DNA of 15,075 nt from an uncultured Lachnospiraceae bacterium (lineage in GTDB: Bacteria; Bacillota; Clostridia; Lachnospirales; Lachnospiraceae): the NCBI GenBank assembly GCA_902803625.1, contig CADCQV010000077.1, forward strand, positions 1 through 15,075. The letters run 5' to 3'. Positions 14,576 through 15,075 of this stretch are shown here, in pieces. Numbering within the stretch: position 1 is the first letter of the stretch; the number at the start of each line of letters is the position of its first letter. Below the pieces are notes generated by a model that was given only the letters and a program-made list of their open reading frames with translations, was not told the origin of the DNA and ran no database searches. A program made the translations under genes and the position numbers.

Positions 14576-15075
14576 ATGAAACTCATACACTGTTCCGACA
14601 TCCACCTGGATGCCGCCATGTCCGCATTAAAGGACGAAAAAAAAGCGGAGGAGAGACGAAACGAGATACTCCTGACCTTCGTCCGCATGGTAAGGTATGC
14701 AGCAAAGAATGATGTGAAGGCGATACTTATCGTCGGGGATCTGTTTGACAGTATCCGTATAAACCCGGCCACCCTGGATATAGTCGAAAAATGTATAATC
14801 GGAAATCCGAGTATAGACTTTTACTATACTGCCGGTAATCATGAGAAGGAGGCCTTTCTAAAAGCACTGGAGGATATACCCCGGAATCTGAAAACCTTTG
14901 ATCGTACAAAGACCTACAGATATGACGAAGGTATCACCATATCCTGCGTTTCCGATCCGTCGGAGCTTGATCTTCTGCCGTCTGATTATAATATAGTCCT
15001 CTATCACGGAACCATACGGCCAAATGCATGGGCACACAAAAATATAGACTATCTTGCCCTGGGGCACTACCACGA
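14576..15075 (+). CDS. SbcD/Mre11-type metallophosphoesterase, 3' end outside window
   Basis: An open frame of 166 complete codons runs off the window end. All visible signatures of a calcineurin-like two-metal phosphoesterase of the DNA exonuclease type are present: CSDIHLD (Asp8, His10), VGDLFD (Asp55), AGNHE (Asn88, His89), YHG (His144) and LGHYH (His164, His166). SbcD/YhaO-like nucleases pair with an SbcC-type ATPase to process DNA double-strand ends or hairpins, and such a partner would be expected just downstream. GAAAGG (14561-14566) with a nine-base spacer supports the ATG. The gene is separated from the GT-C gene by the variant repeat and so may be a separate transcription unit. Whether it is SbcD itself or a shorter YhaO-type protein cannot be decided from the part seen. 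Confidence 0.9.
   Translation, partial: MKLIHCSDIHLDAAMSALKDEKKAEERRNEILLTFVRMVRYAAKNDVKAILIVGDLFDSIRINPATLDIVEKCIIGNPSIDFYYTAGNHEKEAFLKALEDIPRNLKTFDRTKTYRYDEGITISCVSDPSELDLLPSDYNIVLYHGTIRPNAWAHKNIDYLALGHYH

Overview
The window is 15 kb of bacterial chromosome with every recognisable gene on the + strand, mostly overlapping or separated by a few bases. The core order tig-clpP-clpX-lon-engB is the classical Firmicutes protein-quality-control cluster. Together with moderate GC, frequent ATA and AGG/AGA codons, strong AGGAGG-like ribosome binding sites, two TTG starts and a MalQ/CYTH/GT-C accessory set, it points to a Clostridia member, most likely Lachnospiraceae. This placement is by inspection only, with no database search.

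Layout. (1) 39-4568 is an upstream block: a divergent second ClpX-like unfoldase with a long acidic linker, a very short LspA-like protein that starts inside its 3' end, 4-alpha-glucanotransferase MalQ, and an unusual open frame joining a CYTH phosphatase domain to a complete DJ-1/PfpI domain that also has its own ribosome binding site and ATG. (2) A good extended -10 promoter at 4565-4594 and a leader with a hairpin begin the tig-clpP-clpX unit (4694-7880): trigger factor, the ClpP peptidase with an intact triad and a fully canonical ClpX. (3) After a spacer holding a UUCG-capped stem-loop and a repeat fragment come lon and engB (7999-11012). (4) Translationally coupled to engB are two COG0523/CobW-type P-loop proteins: one with CxCC and 41 histidines in a 71-residue tract, the other a degenerate P-loop domain joined to a C-terminal domain like that of the TIGR03943/YcgQ family. 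(5) A multi-pass GT-C glycosyltransferase-like membrane protein follows. (6) The window ends inside an SbcD/Mre11-type metallophosphoesterase gene.

How it fits together. Nascent-chain folding (Tig), regulated proteolysis (ClpXP, Lon) and ribosome assembly (EngB) form the conserved core. The extra ClpX-like ATPase keeps Walker A/B, arginine sensor, GYxG pore loop and the IGF ClpP-docking loop but has lost the RKH loop, so it may be an alternative substrate selector for the ClpP encoded 4.4 kb downstream. The CobW pair suggests a metal (probably zinc) allocation module.

Three intergenic places carry copies or fragments of one small palindromic repeat (GTCATTCTGAG...GAAGAATCTT type); one copy also encodes the last residues of MalQ. 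No tRNA, rRNA, CRISPR array, insertion sequence or prophage gene was seen, and no gene-free stretch exceeds about 125 bases.
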